Under the pieces are notes generated by a model that had not been told where the DNA came from, did no database searches, and saw nothing but the letters and a program-made list of their open reading frames with translations. A program made the position numbers and the translations under genes. 64,000 bases of DNA from DATKAS01 sp963773315 (GTDB lineage Bacteria > Actinomycetota > Acidimicrobiia > Acidimicrobiales > DATKAS01): assembly GCA_963773315.1 (NCBI GenBank), contig CAVZAF010000002.1:248001-312000 (forward strand), given 5' to 3'. This document shows, in pieces, positions 51,417 through 59,672 of the stretch; within the stretch, counting starts at the first letter, position 1; each line of letters begins with the position of its first letter.

Positions 51417-52331
51417 GTGCGGAAGTTGGCTCTGAGCGTGCTCCTCCTCGCTCTCGTCGCCGTCGCGGCCGGGTGCAAGGAAGTGCCGACTCAGGGGGCG
51501 GCGCCCGCGCCTTCGAGGCCGTGCTCCGCGCCGCAGCCCGTCCCGACGGGGCCGATCACGATCAGCTCGGGGGGCCTCCAGCGCACCTACCTCCTGTCGG
51601 TGCCCAGCCCGGCTCCCACCACTCCCGCCCGCCTCATCGTCAACCTCCACGGTGCCGGATCGGACGCCCAGGAGCAGGCGGTCTACAGCGGCCTCGCGAC
51701 CAAGGGTCCGGCGCGGGGGTTCGTCGTGGTCACGCCCGACGCCACGGGCCAGCCGATGCAGTGGAACGTGGTGGGGCAGACGAAGGCGGACGACGTCACC
51801 TTCATCCACGACTTGCTGAACGACGTCGCGAAGCGCGCCTGCGTCGACACGACCCACGTGTACGCGACCGGTATCTCCAGTGGCGCCGCGATGAGCTCGT
51901 TGCTCGCCTGCAAGGACGGCGCGCGGTTCACGACGATCGCTCCGGTCTCGGGCGTCGCCTACCTTCCGTTCGCATGTGCCGAGGGTCCCCCGGTGAACGT
52001 GATCGCGTTCCATGGCACGAAGGACTTCGTGCTCCCGTACAACGGCGGATCGGTCTTCGGTGGCGGGGGCCTGTCGTATCCCGGAGCGCCGCAGGGGATG
52101 GCTGGCTGGGCTGATCGCGATGCGTGCGCAGCGACGCCCGACAAGGCCGCTCTGTCCGCTCACGTGACGCTCGAGCAATGGCCGGGGTGCGCGCAGGGAG
52201 CCACGGTCGAGATGTACGTCATCGACGGGGGCGGGCACACGTGGCCGGGGGCCTTCCCCGTGCCGTTGCTCGGGGTGACGACCACGGAGATCAACGCCAC
52301 TGAGATCATCCTCGACGCGTTCAGTCGATGA
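51417..52331 (+). CDS. Secreted LpqC/feruloyl-esterase-like hydrolase
   Basis: A 304-residue lipoprotein esterase of the polyhydroxybutyrate depolymerase family. The signal ends in AVAAGC near residue 20; the oxyanion stretch LIVNLHGAGSD, nucleophile ATGISSGAAMSSLL near residue 145, FHGTKD Asp and GGGHTWPG His complete an alpha/beta-hydrolase triad. Likely substrate is an aromatic ester or short polyester. The GTG has TAGGTT eight bases upstream; the stop overlaps the tag ATG. Confidence 0.85.
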   Translation: MRKLALSVLLLALVAVAAGCKEVPTQGAAPAPSRPCSAPQPVPTGPITISSGGLQRTYLLSVPSPAPTTPARLIVNLHGAGSDAQEQAVYSGLATKGPARGFVVVTPDATGQPMQWNVVGQTKADDVTFIHDLLNDVAKRACVDTTHVYATGISSGAAMSSLLACKDGARFTTIAPVSGVAYLPFACAEGPPVNVIAFHGTKDFVLPYNGGSVFGGGGLSYPGAPQGMAGWADRDACAATPDKAALSAHVTLEQWPGCAQGATVEMYVIDGGGHTWPGAFPVPLLGVTTTEINATEIILDAFSR

Positions 52332-52945
52332 GCGACGTCGTCAAAGGAGCCGACGGACAGCGTCGGTGCCGGTGGGGCGCGTCGACGCCGGAATACGAGC
52401 GGTACCACGACAGCGAGTGGGGTCGTCCGGTCGTCGACGACGTCCGGCTCTACGAGAAGCTCTGCCTCGAAGGGTTCCAGTCGGGCCTCTCGTGGATCAC
52501 GATCCTGCGCAAGCGGGAGGCGTTCCGCCGCGCGTTCAAGGACTTCGACCCGAAGAGGGTCGCTCGCTTCGGAGAGAAGGATGTCGACCGCCTGCTCAGC
52601 GACGCGGGCATCGTCCGGCACCGCGGGAAGATCGAGGCGACGATCGCGAACGCCAAGGCGACGCTGTCTGTGCAAGCCGAGATGGGCTCGCTCGCGGCGT
52701 TGGTGTGGTCGTTCGAGCCGAAGCGTCGCGCCGCACCAGCGTCGTTCGCCGACGTGGCTGCGTCGACACCTGAGTCGACTGCGTTGTCGAAGGAGCTGCT
52801 GCGCCGTGGGTTCAAGTTCGTCGGCCCGACGACGTGCTACGCGGCGATGCAGGCGCTCGGCATCGTGAACGACCACATGCCCGGCTGCTACGTCCGCAAG
52901 GCGTGCGAGGGCGAACGGCGCGCCATCGTTCGCCCCGTCCCGTGA
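52328..52945 (+). CDS. tag: DNA-3-methyladenine glycosylase I
   Basis: Removes 3-methyladenine from alkylated DNA. The 205-residue protein has RCRWGASTPEYERYHDSEWG at the N-terminus (first zinc ligand and base-binding Glu region), LCLEGFQSGLSWITILRKRE with the helix-hairpin-helix, and NDHMPGCYVRKAC at the C-terminus giving the other zinc ligands. The ATG overlaps the esterase stop, and its own stop overlaps the GTG of a truncated gene. Confidence 0.95.
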   Translation: MSDVVKGADGQRRCRWGASTPEYERYHDSEWGRPVVDDVRLYEKLCLEGFQSGLSWITILRKREAFRRAFKDFDPKRVARFGEKDVDRLLSDAGIVRHRGKIEATIANAKATLSVQAEMGSLAALVWSFEPKRRAAPASFADVAASTPESTALSKELLRRGFKFVGPTTCYAAMQALGIVNDHMPGCYVRKACEGERRAIVRPVP

Positions 52946-53039
52946 CACCGGAGGTCGAGGCGCTCGTCGCGGCCCTCGAGACACAACGAGAGGGCGTCCT
53001 GAAGAAGCTGGCCGGACTCAGCGACGCCGGTCGACAGAG
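52942..53039 (+). pseudogene. Truncated DinB/mycothiol-transferase-like gene
   Basis: The GTG overlaps the tag stop, and the first ~32 codons (VEALVAALETQREGVLKKLAGLSDA) match the start of DinB-family mycothiol-dependent proteins, normally ~170 residues. The match ends exactly where the 3' end of tRNA-Lys begins, and the frame stops inside the tRNA. The rest of the gene is missing from the window. This looks like a deletion or an integration and loss event at the tRNA. Confidence 0.6.
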
Positions 53040-53112
53040 TGGGCCGCCCGGGGCTCGAACCCGGCACCTTGGGATTAAAAGTCCCCTGCTCTACCCGATG
53101 AGCTAGCGGCCC
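53040..53112 (-). tRNA. tRNA-Lys (TTT)
   Basis: The minus strand folds with acceptor GGGCCGC/GCGGCCC, anticodon stem GGGGA/UCCC around the loop CUUUUAA (anticodon UUU) and T-loop UUCGAGC. The 3' CCA is not encoded. Its 3' end abuts the truncated DinB-like gene. Confidence 0.95.
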
Positions 53113-53193
53113 CACCCCCATGCTGGCAGTGATCCGGCAGGGCGGGGAATCTCGCTTGAGGCCGCGCGCCCGCGCCGCAGGAAGGGGTGGGTC

Positions 53194-53454
53194 ATGGCTC
53201 ACACGCGTCTTCGTCGAGCCCTCGGCGCGCTCGTGCTCCTTGTCGGAGCACTTGGCGCTTCGCGAGCGAGTGCAGCGTCCCCGCAGGTCGATCGCCTGGC
53301 GGAGGGGCGCATCACCTATCTCGTGCCGCCCGATTGCGTTCCTCCGGCCGTGGCCAACGAGCTCGGGCGCATCCAGCCCGCGCACATCACGCTCATCGGT
53401 GGTCCCGCGGCGCTGAGCGAGAACGTCGAGAACCTCGTCCGCTGCACCTCCTGA
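53194..53454 (+). CDS. Secreted cell-wall-binding repeat (CWB2-type) mini-protein
   Basis: An 86-residue protein with a signal peptide (ALGALVLLVGALGASRASA) and one degenerate cell-wall-binding repeat, seen in VPPDCVPPAVANELGRIQPAHITLIGGPAALS. Larger proteins carry several such repeats to anchor to wall polymers; this one is a single unit with two cysteines. A GAAGGGG ribosome-binding site precedes the ATG. Confidence 0.7.
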   Translation: MAHTRLRRALGALVLLVGALGASRASAASPQVDRLAEGRITYLVPPDCVPPAVANELGRIQPAHITLIGGPAALSENVENLVRCTS

Positions 53455-53476
53455 GAGCCGGGCCGTAATCTTCGGC

Positions 53477-54280
53477 ATCACCTCGCCGGCCGACCTCATC
53501 GACCTCGACCGCTATCCGGTCGACGACCTCGAGAGCGCGCTCGGCCGGCAGGTGGTCGCCGACGGCCGCGCGGCGCTGCGTGACGACGGCGTGTGCATCC
53601 TTCCCGGCTTCGTGCGCGCCGAGGTCATCGATGCGCTCGTCGACGAGTGCGAGGCGCTCGCGCCGCTCGGTCACTTCAGCAAGGTCTCGGGGCACGCCGT
53701 ACATCGAGGCGCCCAACCGGTCGTATCCCGACGGCCATCCCCGGCGGACAGCGGAGCCGACCTCGCTCACCGCCGTCGCGTACGACCTGTTCCCCGCGCG
53801 ACTTCCGCGCTGCGCGGGCTGTACGAGTGGGACCCCCTGATGGCGTTCCTCGAAGCCTTGCTCGATCGGTCGCCGCTCTACCGCTATGCGGATCCCTTCG
53901 GCGCCCTGAACCTCGCGGTGATGCGCGACGGCGACGAGCTGCACTGGCACTTCGACCAGACCGATTTCGTGGTCTCGATCGCGATCCAGTCGAGCATCGA
54001 AGGCGGAGACTTCGACAACGCGAAGCTGATCCGATCGTCCGACGACGAGCACTACGACGATGTCGCCGCCGTGCTGGCTGGCCGAGCGCCTGAGCGGGTA
54101 CGCACCGAACCGATGACGCCAGGCACGCTCATGGTGTTCGAGGGACGCAACTCGATGCACCGCGTCACCCCGATCAAGGGCGACCGCCCCCGCTACGTCG
54201 CGCTGCTCGCGTACGACACGAAGCCCGACACCGACTCGTCCGACCGTCTGAAGATGGTGCGCTACGGGCGGTTGCCGTGA
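53477..54280 (+). CDS. Phytanoyl-CoA-dioxygenase-like 2OG-Fe(II) oxygenase, internally shifted
   Basis: The jelly-roll oxygenase has iron ligands in LHWHFDQTDF (HxD) and NSMHRVTP (distal His) and a 2OG Arg in the tail. Similarity begins upstream of the first GTG (53552), at an ATC at 53477 placed six bases after TAATCT. The ATC may be a rare start or an altered ATG/GTG. Inside, one surplus G near 53690 and a second fault near 53793 cancel out, garbling ~35 residues; the other frame reads TPYIEAPNRSYPDG there. Substrate is unknown. Confidence 0.6.
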   Translation: MTSPADLIDLDRYPVDDLESALGRQVVADGRAALRDDGVCILPGFVRAEVIDALVDECEALAPLGHFSKVSGHAVHRGAQPVVSRRPSPADSGADLAHRRRVRPVPRATSALRGLYEWDPLMAFLEALLDRSPLYRYADPFGALNLAVMRDGDELHWHFDQTDFVVSIAIQSSIEGGDFDNAKLIRSSDDEHYDDVAAVLAGRAPERVRTEPMTPGTLMVFEGRNSMHRVTPIKGDRPRYVALLAYDTKPDTDSSDRLKMVRYGRLP

Positions 54281-54795
54281 ACCGCACCCAGTTCGGTGAG
54301 GGCTTCGCCGGCGAAGGCGCTGATGCCGCTCACGTGAACACGGTGCTCGGCGCCGCGGGCGGGCCGGTCGAGACGGCATGGGCCACCGCGCTCGCGACGC
54401 CGTCGAGCGGCCACGCGCCGTTCGTGTGCGTGGTGCGGCCCGGGTCTGCCCGTCCGACCACTCACGCTGTTCGTGAACAAGGCCGAGATCGAGGCGAGCG
54501 CCACGGGCACCTCACGTGGGGCGCGGCGCAGGCGGGTGTCGCGAGCGGCGTCGCCCAGTGCGTGAGCGAGGGCGTCATCGCGCGAGACCTCGCGGCGAGC
54601 GGATTGCTGATCGCGGCCGTCTGGGTCGACTGGGGCGCGGACGACGCCGACGCGGTGTTCGAGAACAACCGTGTCGCGACGCGGATGGCGCTCACGGCGG
54701 GCGCGACGGGCGCGCCGTCGGTCGACGATGTGCTCGCCGAAGCCGCCGAGCCTTGGAATCCCTTCTACCGCGCGCTGGGAAATCGGCTCGCGTAG
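54277..54795 (+). CDS. Formaldehyde-activating-enzyme-like protein (Fae family)
   Basis: Fae couples formaldehyde to tetrahydromethanopterin in methylotrophs. Here QFGEGFAGEGADAAHVNTVLG keeps the catalytic His19, and WGAAQAGVASGVAQCVSEGVIARDL and AVWVDWGADDADAVFENNRVATRMAL match the family C-terminal part. Two compensating base errors (near 54442 and 54508) garble a central stretch; the other frame reads LPVRPLTLFVNKAEIEAS as expected. No H4MPT genes are present, so the cofactor or sensing role is open. The GTG overlaps the oxygenase stop. Confidence 0.75.
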   Translation: MNRTQFGEGFAGEGADAAHVNTVLGAAGGPVETAWATALATPSSGHAPFVCVVRPGSARPTTHAVREQGRDRGERHGHLTWGAAQAGVASGVAQCVSEGVIARDLAASGLLIAAVWVDWGADDADAVFENNRVATRMALTAGATGAPSVDDVLAEAAEPWNPFYRALGNRLA

Positions 54796-54804
54796 GGTGC
54801 CGCC

Positions 54805-55065
54805 ATGTCGTGGGAGCAGAGCGGTCGAGACGGATCAGCGCCCGAGAAGCGCGGCCTCGGCATCGAGGTCGTCCTCTTCGTCATCGTGGCCGTGGCGATC
54901 GGCGCGTTCATCGGGCAGAACACGAAGAAGGTCAAGATCGACTGGACGTTTCTGCACTTCAGCGCGCCGCTGTGGCTCATCATCCTCGCCGTCTTGATCA
55001 TCGGCGCGCTGCTCGATCGTCTCGTCACGATCATCGCCCGGCATCGACGCAATCGCCGCGAATGA
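54805..55065 (+). CDS. LapA-domain membrane protein
   Basis: An 86-residue protein with two helices (LGIEVVLFVIVAVAIGAFIGQN and FSAPLWLIILAVLIIGALLDRLV) and a basic C-terminus, typical of the LapA/YciS family that helps assemble the envelope or lipopolysaccharide-type export in other bacteria; its actinobacterial role is unknown. TAGGGT lies six bases before the ATG. It is convergent with capA. Confidence 0.75.
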   Translation: MSWEQSGRDGSAPEKRGLGIEVVLFVIVAVAIGAFIGQNTKKVKIDWTFLHFSAPLWLIILAVLIIGALLDRLVTIIARHRRNRRE

Positions 55066-55074
55066 CAGCCTGCG

Positions 55075-56373
55075 CTACGGCGTGAGGTCGGTGCAGCTTC
55101 GCAGCTGCTCCCATTGAGCGACCTGCGCTGCGCTCTGCGAGTCAGGCATCGGTGACGGCACGCTCGCGGTGACCTTCATCGGGATCCACTTGTAGCTGTT
55201 GATCACGCGTCCGGTGACGTTCACCTCGACGACCGCGCCGACGTTCTCCCTCGGCCAGACGAAGTTGCCGAGGCCATACGCGACGAACGCGCCGTCGAGG
55301 AACCCGTCACCCTGCACGCGGTGCGCGTGCGATCCGACGATCACGTCGGCGCCCGCGTCGTGGAGCTCACGCGCGAGCGTCTCCTGCACGCTCGTCGGGC
55401 ACGTCAGCCGCTCGGTGCCCCAGTGGAGGTAGATGACGACCGTGTCGGCGGAGGCCCGTGCTTCGCGCACCGCGGCGAGGAGACGATCGAGCGGGGCACC
55501 GGGATACGCAGACGCCAGCCCGGGCTGGGAGTCGGTGGCCGTCCACGAGCTGAGCAGTGCCGCGTCGATGACCCGGCTGGCTCCGAAGATCGCGATCCGC
55601 TGCCCCTTCACCGTGATCCGGTAGGGCGCATATGCCGCGGCTGCGTTCTCGCCGATCCCGACGGTGGGGAACCCGCTGGTGTGGATCGCGTCGAGCGTGT
55701 CCTGCAGGCCTTCGGCTCCGAAGTCGCGTCCGTGGTTGTTCGCCATGGTGACGACATCGACTCCCGCGGCCGCGAGCGAAGTGAACGCCGAGGCCGCCGC
55801 GCGGAACGTGAACTCCTTCGGCTCCGGCGAGCCGCGCGTTGTGATCGAGGTCTCGAGGTTCACCATCGTGACATCGGCCTGCGACATCACTGGCGCCATC
55901 GGCAGCAGCACGGTGTTGGGGTTCGCGGCGAGCTTGCCGGCCGCCGATCCTTCGAACTGTGTGTCACCGGCGAACATGAACGTGATGGCATTGCCGCTGC
56001 CTGTCCAAGTGCGATCGTCGAGCGTGACGGCGCGCGCGGAGCCGCCGGCGCTGAAGCCGACCACCGCGGCCGAACCAGCCGCAGCGCCTGATGTCGCGGT
56101 GGCCGCGGTCGTCGGCGTCGAGGGCGTCGAGCCGACGGTCGACGTCACCGTGGTCGTCGTCGTGGCCGGGTCGGTGATCGGGCTCAGGCCCGTGATGTCG
56201 ACGGTCGAAGACGGGTCCGCGATCGTCGGCGCCGTCTCGGGCACCGTCGTCGATTCAGTCGTGCTCGTGGTCGAGACTTTCGAGGAGTCGTCGCGGGTGC
56301 GGTCATACGCGACCGTGATCGTGACCCCTGCCAGCGTCAGCGCGAGGACCGCCCCGAGCCGAGTCGAGATCAT
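55075..56373 (-). CDS. CapA-type extracellular metallophosphatase-like protein
   Basis: A 432-residue PGA_cap family protein (poly-gamma-glutamate capsule biosynthesis, calcineurin-like fold). It has a signal peptide, a long Thr/Ser/Pro-rich stalk to about residue 120, then FMFAGDTQFEG, VNLETSITTRGSPEP, VVTMANNHGRDFG, YLHWGTE and IVGSHAHRVQG, which carry the metal ligands. It is probably an envelope enzyme with unknown polymer substrate. The ATG has TAGGTT six bases upstream and is divergent from the Ddn-like gene. Confidence 0.85.
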   Translation of the reverse strand: MISTRLGAVLALTLAGVTITVAYDRTRDDSSKVSTTSTTESTTVPETAPTIADPSSTVDITGLSPITDPATTTTTVTSTVGSTPSTPTTAATATSGAAAGSAAVVGFSAGGSARAVTLDDRTWTGSGNAITFMFAGDTQFEGSAAGKLAANPNTVLLPMAPVMSQADVTMVNLETSITTRGSPEPKEFTFRAAASAFTSLAAAGVDVVTMANNHGRDFGAEGLQDTLDAIHTSGFPTVGIGENAAAAYAPYRITVKGQRIAIFGASRVIDAALLSSWTATDSQPGLASAYPGAPLDRLLAAVREARASADTVVIYLHWGTERLTCPTSVQETLARELHDAGADVIVGSHAHRVQGDGFLDGAFVAYGLGNFVWPRENVGAVVEVNVTGRVINSYKWIPMKVTASVPSPMPDSQSAAQVAQWEQLRSCTDLTP

Positions 56374-56406
56374 CAGGTCAACCTAATGGGCGCGTAACGT
56401 GGCCCG

Positions 56407-56778
56407 ATGATCGACCAGGTGCGCGCGGCCGTCACGAAAGACCCCACGATCGACATCACGACGACGGGTCGACACTCGGGCGATGCGAAGCGCATCGAGA
56501 TCTGGTTGCTCGCGATCGATGAGCGCTTCTTCATCACCGGAACCCCAGGGCCGCGCGGCTGGCTCGCCAACGTGCGCAACGACCCGCGTGTCGTCGTGCA
56601 CGTGAAGAACCCGGTGCACGCCGACCTCGTCGCGTGGGCGCACGAGGTCACCGACGAGGCAACGCGGCGCATGGTGCTGTCGCACGAAGCCGCGAGCTGG
56701 TACCGCACCCAAGCACCGATCGAACGGCTGCTCGTCGATTCGCCCCTGATCGAGATCATGTTCGACCTCACCGACTGA
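56407..56778 (+). CDS. F420-dependent nitroreductase/quinone reductase (Ddn family)
   Basis: A 123-residue deazaflavin-dependent oxidoreductase with the family opening TTTGRHSGDAKRIEIWL, GTPGPRGWLANVRNDPRVVVH and the terminal tail EIMFDL. Such proteins reduce quinones or activate nitro drugs with reduced F420. TAACGT is six bases before the ATG, supporting this start. It is in line with the LLM oxidoreductase upstream, which implies F420 is made here. Confidence 0.85.
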   Translation: MIDQVRAAVTKDPTIDITTTGRHSGDAKRIEIWLLAIDERFFITGTPGPRGWLANVRNDPRVVVHVKNPVHADLVAWAHEVTDEATRRMVLSHEAASWYRTQAPIERLLVDSPLIEIMFDLTD

Positions 56779-56812
56779 CACACCGACCGACACACCGACC
56801 GAGGGAGCGCAC

Positions 56813-57532
56813 GTGCACATCGAGGACATCGCGTACGACGTCGACGGAGTCCAGATGATCGGTCACCTCGCGACCGACGACACCCGACTGGGACGGCGAC
56901 CAGCGGTGCTGGTGTGCCATGAAGGGCCCGGCCTCGATGAGCACGCGAAGCGGCGAGCCGAGATGCTCGCCGAGCTCGGGTACGTCGCGTTCGCGCTCGA
57001 CTACCACGGCGGGGGTCAGCCGGTGCCGCTCGATCAGATGATGGAGCGGCTCATGCCGCTCATGGGCGATCCCGACCGCATCCGCCGCCTCGGCAAGGGC
57101 GGCCTCGATGTGCTGCTCGGGCACGAGCACGCGGACCCGAGCCGAGTGGCGGCGATCGGCTACTGCTTCGGGGGGACGATGGCGCTCGAGCTCGCCCGCG
57201 GCGGTGAGGATCTGAAGGCGGTCGTCGGGTTCCACTCGGGCCTCCAGACCAGCCGCCCCGACGACGCGAAGCAGATCAAGGGACGCGTCCTGGTGTGCAT
57301 CGGCTCAGAAGACCCACTGATCCCGCCGGATCAGCGCGCGGCCTTCGAGCAGGAGATGCGCGACGCAGGTGTCGACTGGCGGATGAACCTGTACGGCGGC
57401 GCCGCGCACAGCTTCACGAACCCGAGGGCCAGCGAAGCGGGCATGGCGGGCATCGAGTACCACGCGCCCACGGACGTGCGCTCCTGGACCGCGATGCGCG
57501 ACCTGTTCGACGAAGTCTTTGGTCCCGTCTGA
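56813..57532 (+). CDS. Dienelactone hydrolase family protein
   Basis: A 239-residue alpha/beta hydrolase with cysteine nucleophile in AAIGYCFGGTMALEL near residue 120, acid residue in CIGSEDPLIPP and histidine in YGGAAHSFTNP, the triad of carboxymethylenebutenolidase-like enzymes. Substrate is unknown. It begins with GTG after a short spacer containing two copies of CACACCGACCGA. It follows the Ddn gene and may be co-transcribed. Confidence 0.85.
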   Translation: MHIEDIAYDVDGVQMIGHLATDDTRLGRRPAVLVCHEGPGLDEHAKRRAEMLAELGYVAFALDYHGGGQPVPLDQMMERLMPLMGDPDRIRRLGKGGLDVLLGHEHADPSRVAAIGYCFGGTMALELARGGEDLKAVVGFHSGLQTSRPDDAKQIKGRVLVCIGSEDPLIPPDQRAAFEQEMRDAGVDWRMNLYGGAAHSFTNPRASEAGMAGIEYHAPTDVRSWTAMRDLFDEVFGPV

Positions 57533-57561
57533 AGTCTTTGGTGCTCTGTCTGAGCAGAGAC

Positions 57562-57876
57562 CTACGCGGCGCGCCGACCGTGGCGCAGGGCAAAGCTCGC
57601 GGCAAACGCTGCACCACCGATGGCCGCTGTCGCGAGCGGAGCGGCCCACACCAGCGTCGGCCGCGACGGCCGTGCCGCAGGCACCAGCGCCTCGACCCGA
57701 CCTGAGCGCCGCACGACCCAGTCGCCAACCGGCTCGACGCCGACCGAGGTCACGACGCCGTTCACCACATTCGCGAAGAGCCCGCCGCCGAGCTCGCGGC
57801 TGTAGCTGGGGTACCGACGGCCGTGGTGGCGATGCGCGCCCCAAGGCTGTCCGGCTCGCAGCGGGATCTCGGTCAT
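57562..57876 (-). CDS. Small single-helix membrane-associated protein
   Basis: A 104-residue protein with a His/Arg-rich start (GAHRHHGRRYPSYSREL), a soluble middle and one C-terminal helix (TLVWAAPLATAAIGGAAFAASFAL) with a basic end. An AAGGAG ribosome-binding site lies before the ATG. I do not recognise the family. Convergent with the dienelactone hydrolase gene, 29 bases apart. Confidence 0.55.
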   Translation of the reverse strand: MTEIPLRAGQPWGAHRHHGRRYPSYSRELGGGLFANVVNGVVTSVGVEPVGDWVVRRSGRVEALVPAARPSRPTLVWAAPLATAAIGGAAFAASFALRHGRRAA

Positions 57877-58053
57877 CGTCGGCTCCTTGGTCGTGCTCCG
57901 CCTTCCGCCTTCAGTCACCTGTCGGCAGTTACTACCCGGTAACCAAGCACAACGGTACCCCTGCTGCGCGTGCACCCACGCTCCAGTTGCGTGAACTTTC
58001 CGCGAGGCCCGCTGAGGCCCCGATGCCGCGGACCTCGCCGGTAGTCTGCGGCC

Positions 58054-58230
58054 GTGAGCGTTGACCCGATCCTGGCCCAGGTCGAAGCCGACCTCGCGGG
58101 CGTCGAACGGGCCATGACGCGCCTCGACGACGGCACCTACGACACGTGTGAGGTCTGTGGCGGCCCGATCGGAGACGAGCGGCTGCAGGCGGCTCCGTTC
58201 GCCGTGCGCTGCGCCACCTGCGCGAGCTGA
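58054..58230 (+). CDS. TraR/DksA-type zinc-finger protein
   Basis: A 58-residue protein ending in the DksA-type zinc ribbon (CEVCGG … CATC) after an N-terminal coiled coil (VEADLAGVERAMTRLDDGTYD). DksA-family proteins bind RNA polymerase; this one lacks the long coiled-coil tip and could be a small relative or a general zinc-binding protein. TAGTCT six bases before the GTG supports a leaderless start. It is 14 bases before the AarF gene. Confidence 0.75.
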   Translation: MSVDPILAQVEADLAGVERAMTRLDDGTYDTCEVCGGPIGDERLQAAPFAVRCATCAS

Positions 58231-58244
58231 CTGCGCCGCGCTCG

Positions 58245-59672
58245 GTGTCGCGAAGGCTGGCCGCAACATCTCTCGCTGGTGGGCTGGTCGCGGCCGCAGT
58301 CGCCGGTGGGATCGCGCTCGCCGACGCAGACCGCCGCACCCGCCTCCACCGATCGGCGCGGGTGTGGAGGCTCACGGCTCGACGCGGTGCCCACTACGCC
58401 GTCGTGAAGGTGCGCGGGGCGCGAGCCGACGAGGAGGCGAGAGCGGCCCTCGAGCAGCAGTTCGCGATCCGCACCGCCGAGGACGTCGCCCGTGAGCTGG
58501 GGAACATGAAGGGCGCCATCATGAAGGCGGGCCAGCTGATCGGCTTCATCGCCGAAGGCCTTCCTCCCGAAGCGCAGGCCGCGCTCGCCACGCTGCAAGC
58601 CGACGTGCCGCCCATGGCGCCGTCGCTCGCGGAGGGGGTCGTCCGCAGCGAGCTCGGCGACGAGCCCGGCCGCTTCTTCCTCGACTGGGACCCGATCCCG
58701 GTGGCGGCAGCCTCCGTTGGCCAAGTGCACCGAGCCGTCCTGCCCGATGGTCGCGAGGTCGCGGTCAAGGTGCAGTACCCAGGCGTCGATCGCTCGATCC
58801 GATCCGATCTCGACAACGCCGAGATGCTCTACAACCTGTTCTCCTCGCTCGCGTTGAAGGGGCTCGACGTCAAAGCGCTGGTCGACGAGCTGCGGGGTCG
58901 CATGTACGACGAGCTCGACTATCGCATCGAGGCCGCGAACCAGGAGGCGTTCTGGCGCCGGTACCGCGGTCATCCCTTCATTCGCATCCCCGAGGTCGTG
59001 ACCGAGCTGTCGACGCAGCGGGTGCTCGTCAGCGAATGGGCCGACGGTCTGACGTGGGCCGAGTTCGAGTCGCGAGCCGACTTTGAGGCGAAGCAACGCG
59101 CCGCGGAGGTGCTCTTCCGGTTCGCGCAGGGCTCCGTGCACCGCGACGGCGTGTTCAACGGCGACCCTCATCCGGGCAATTACCGGTTCCACGCCGACGG
59201 CACGATCACGTTCCTCGACTTCGGCCTCGTGAAGCGATGGTCAGCGGGTGAGTGGGAGCGACTGTCGCCGTGCCTCGACGCCATCCTGGCCCACGATCCC
59301 GAGTGGTGCGTGCGCGCGATGGTCGAGGTCGGGTTCCTTCGGCCCGATCACGGCCTCGACCCGCAGCGGGTGTACGAGTACGTGAGCGCGCCGTACGTGC
59401 CATATCTGCAAGACACGTTCACCTTCACGCGGCAGTTCACGGGCGAGGCACTCGGCAAGGTGGTGAACATCGACGGCCCGTACGCCGAGATCATCCGAGC
59501 CCTCAACATGCCGGCGTCGTTCGTGATCCTCGACCGCGTCGTGTGGGGTGTCAGCGCGCTGCTCGGGAAGCTCGACGCGACCGGGCCATGGCGAGGCATC
59601 CTCGAGGAGTATCGGCACGGCGCTCCGCCGGCGACCCCGCTCGGCGAGCTCGAAGCGCGCTGGGCGCGCTAG
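58245..59672 (+). CDS. AarF/ABC1/UbiB atypical kinase
   Basis: A 475-residue UbiB-family protein, membrane-linked ATPases/kinases involved in quinone or lipid handling. The KxGQ motif is seen in MKAGQLIGFIAEG near residue 92, AAASVGQVHRAVLPDGREVAVKVQYPG carries the nucleotide lysine, and FNGDPHPGNYRF and FLDFGLVKR give the catalytic and metal residues. An N-terminal hydrophobic stretch precedes the domain. The GTG start is eight bases after the DksA-like stop region. Confidence 0.85.
   Translation: MSRRLAATSLAGGLVAAAVAGGIALADADRRTRLHRSARVWRLTARRGAHYAVVKVRGARADEEARAALEQQFAIRTAEDVARELGNMKGAIMKAGQLIGFIAEGLPPEAQAALATLQADVPPMAPSLAEGVVRSELGDEPGRFFLDWDPIPVAAASVGQVHRAVLPDGREVAVKVQYPGVDRSIRSDLDNAEMLYNLFSSLALKGLDVKALVDELRGRMYDELDYRIEAANQEAFWRRYRGHPFIRIPEVVTELSTQRVLVSEWADGLTWAEFESRADFEAKQRAAEVLFRFAQGSVHRDGVFNGDPHPGNYRFHADGTITFLDFGLVKRWSAGEWERLSPCLDAILAHDPEWCVRAMVEVGFLRPDHGLDPQRVYEYVSAPYVPYLQDTFTFTRQFTGEALGKVVNIDGPYAEIIRALNMPASFVILDRVVWGVSALLGKLDATGPWRGILEEYRHGAPPATPLGELEARWAR

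Noticed and set aside
29470..56373. YjqB (29.5 kb) and CapA-type (55 kb) proteins as a poly-gamma-glutamate system.
   Set aside because: They are 25 kb apart, no capB/capC ligase genes are seen, and CapA-type proteins are often unrelated to that polymer.
56777..56802. Two copies of CACACCGACCGA before the dienelactone hydrolase gene as a regulatory repeat.
   Set aside because: Only two short copies occur and they straddle a stop codon; a simple tandem slip is enough.
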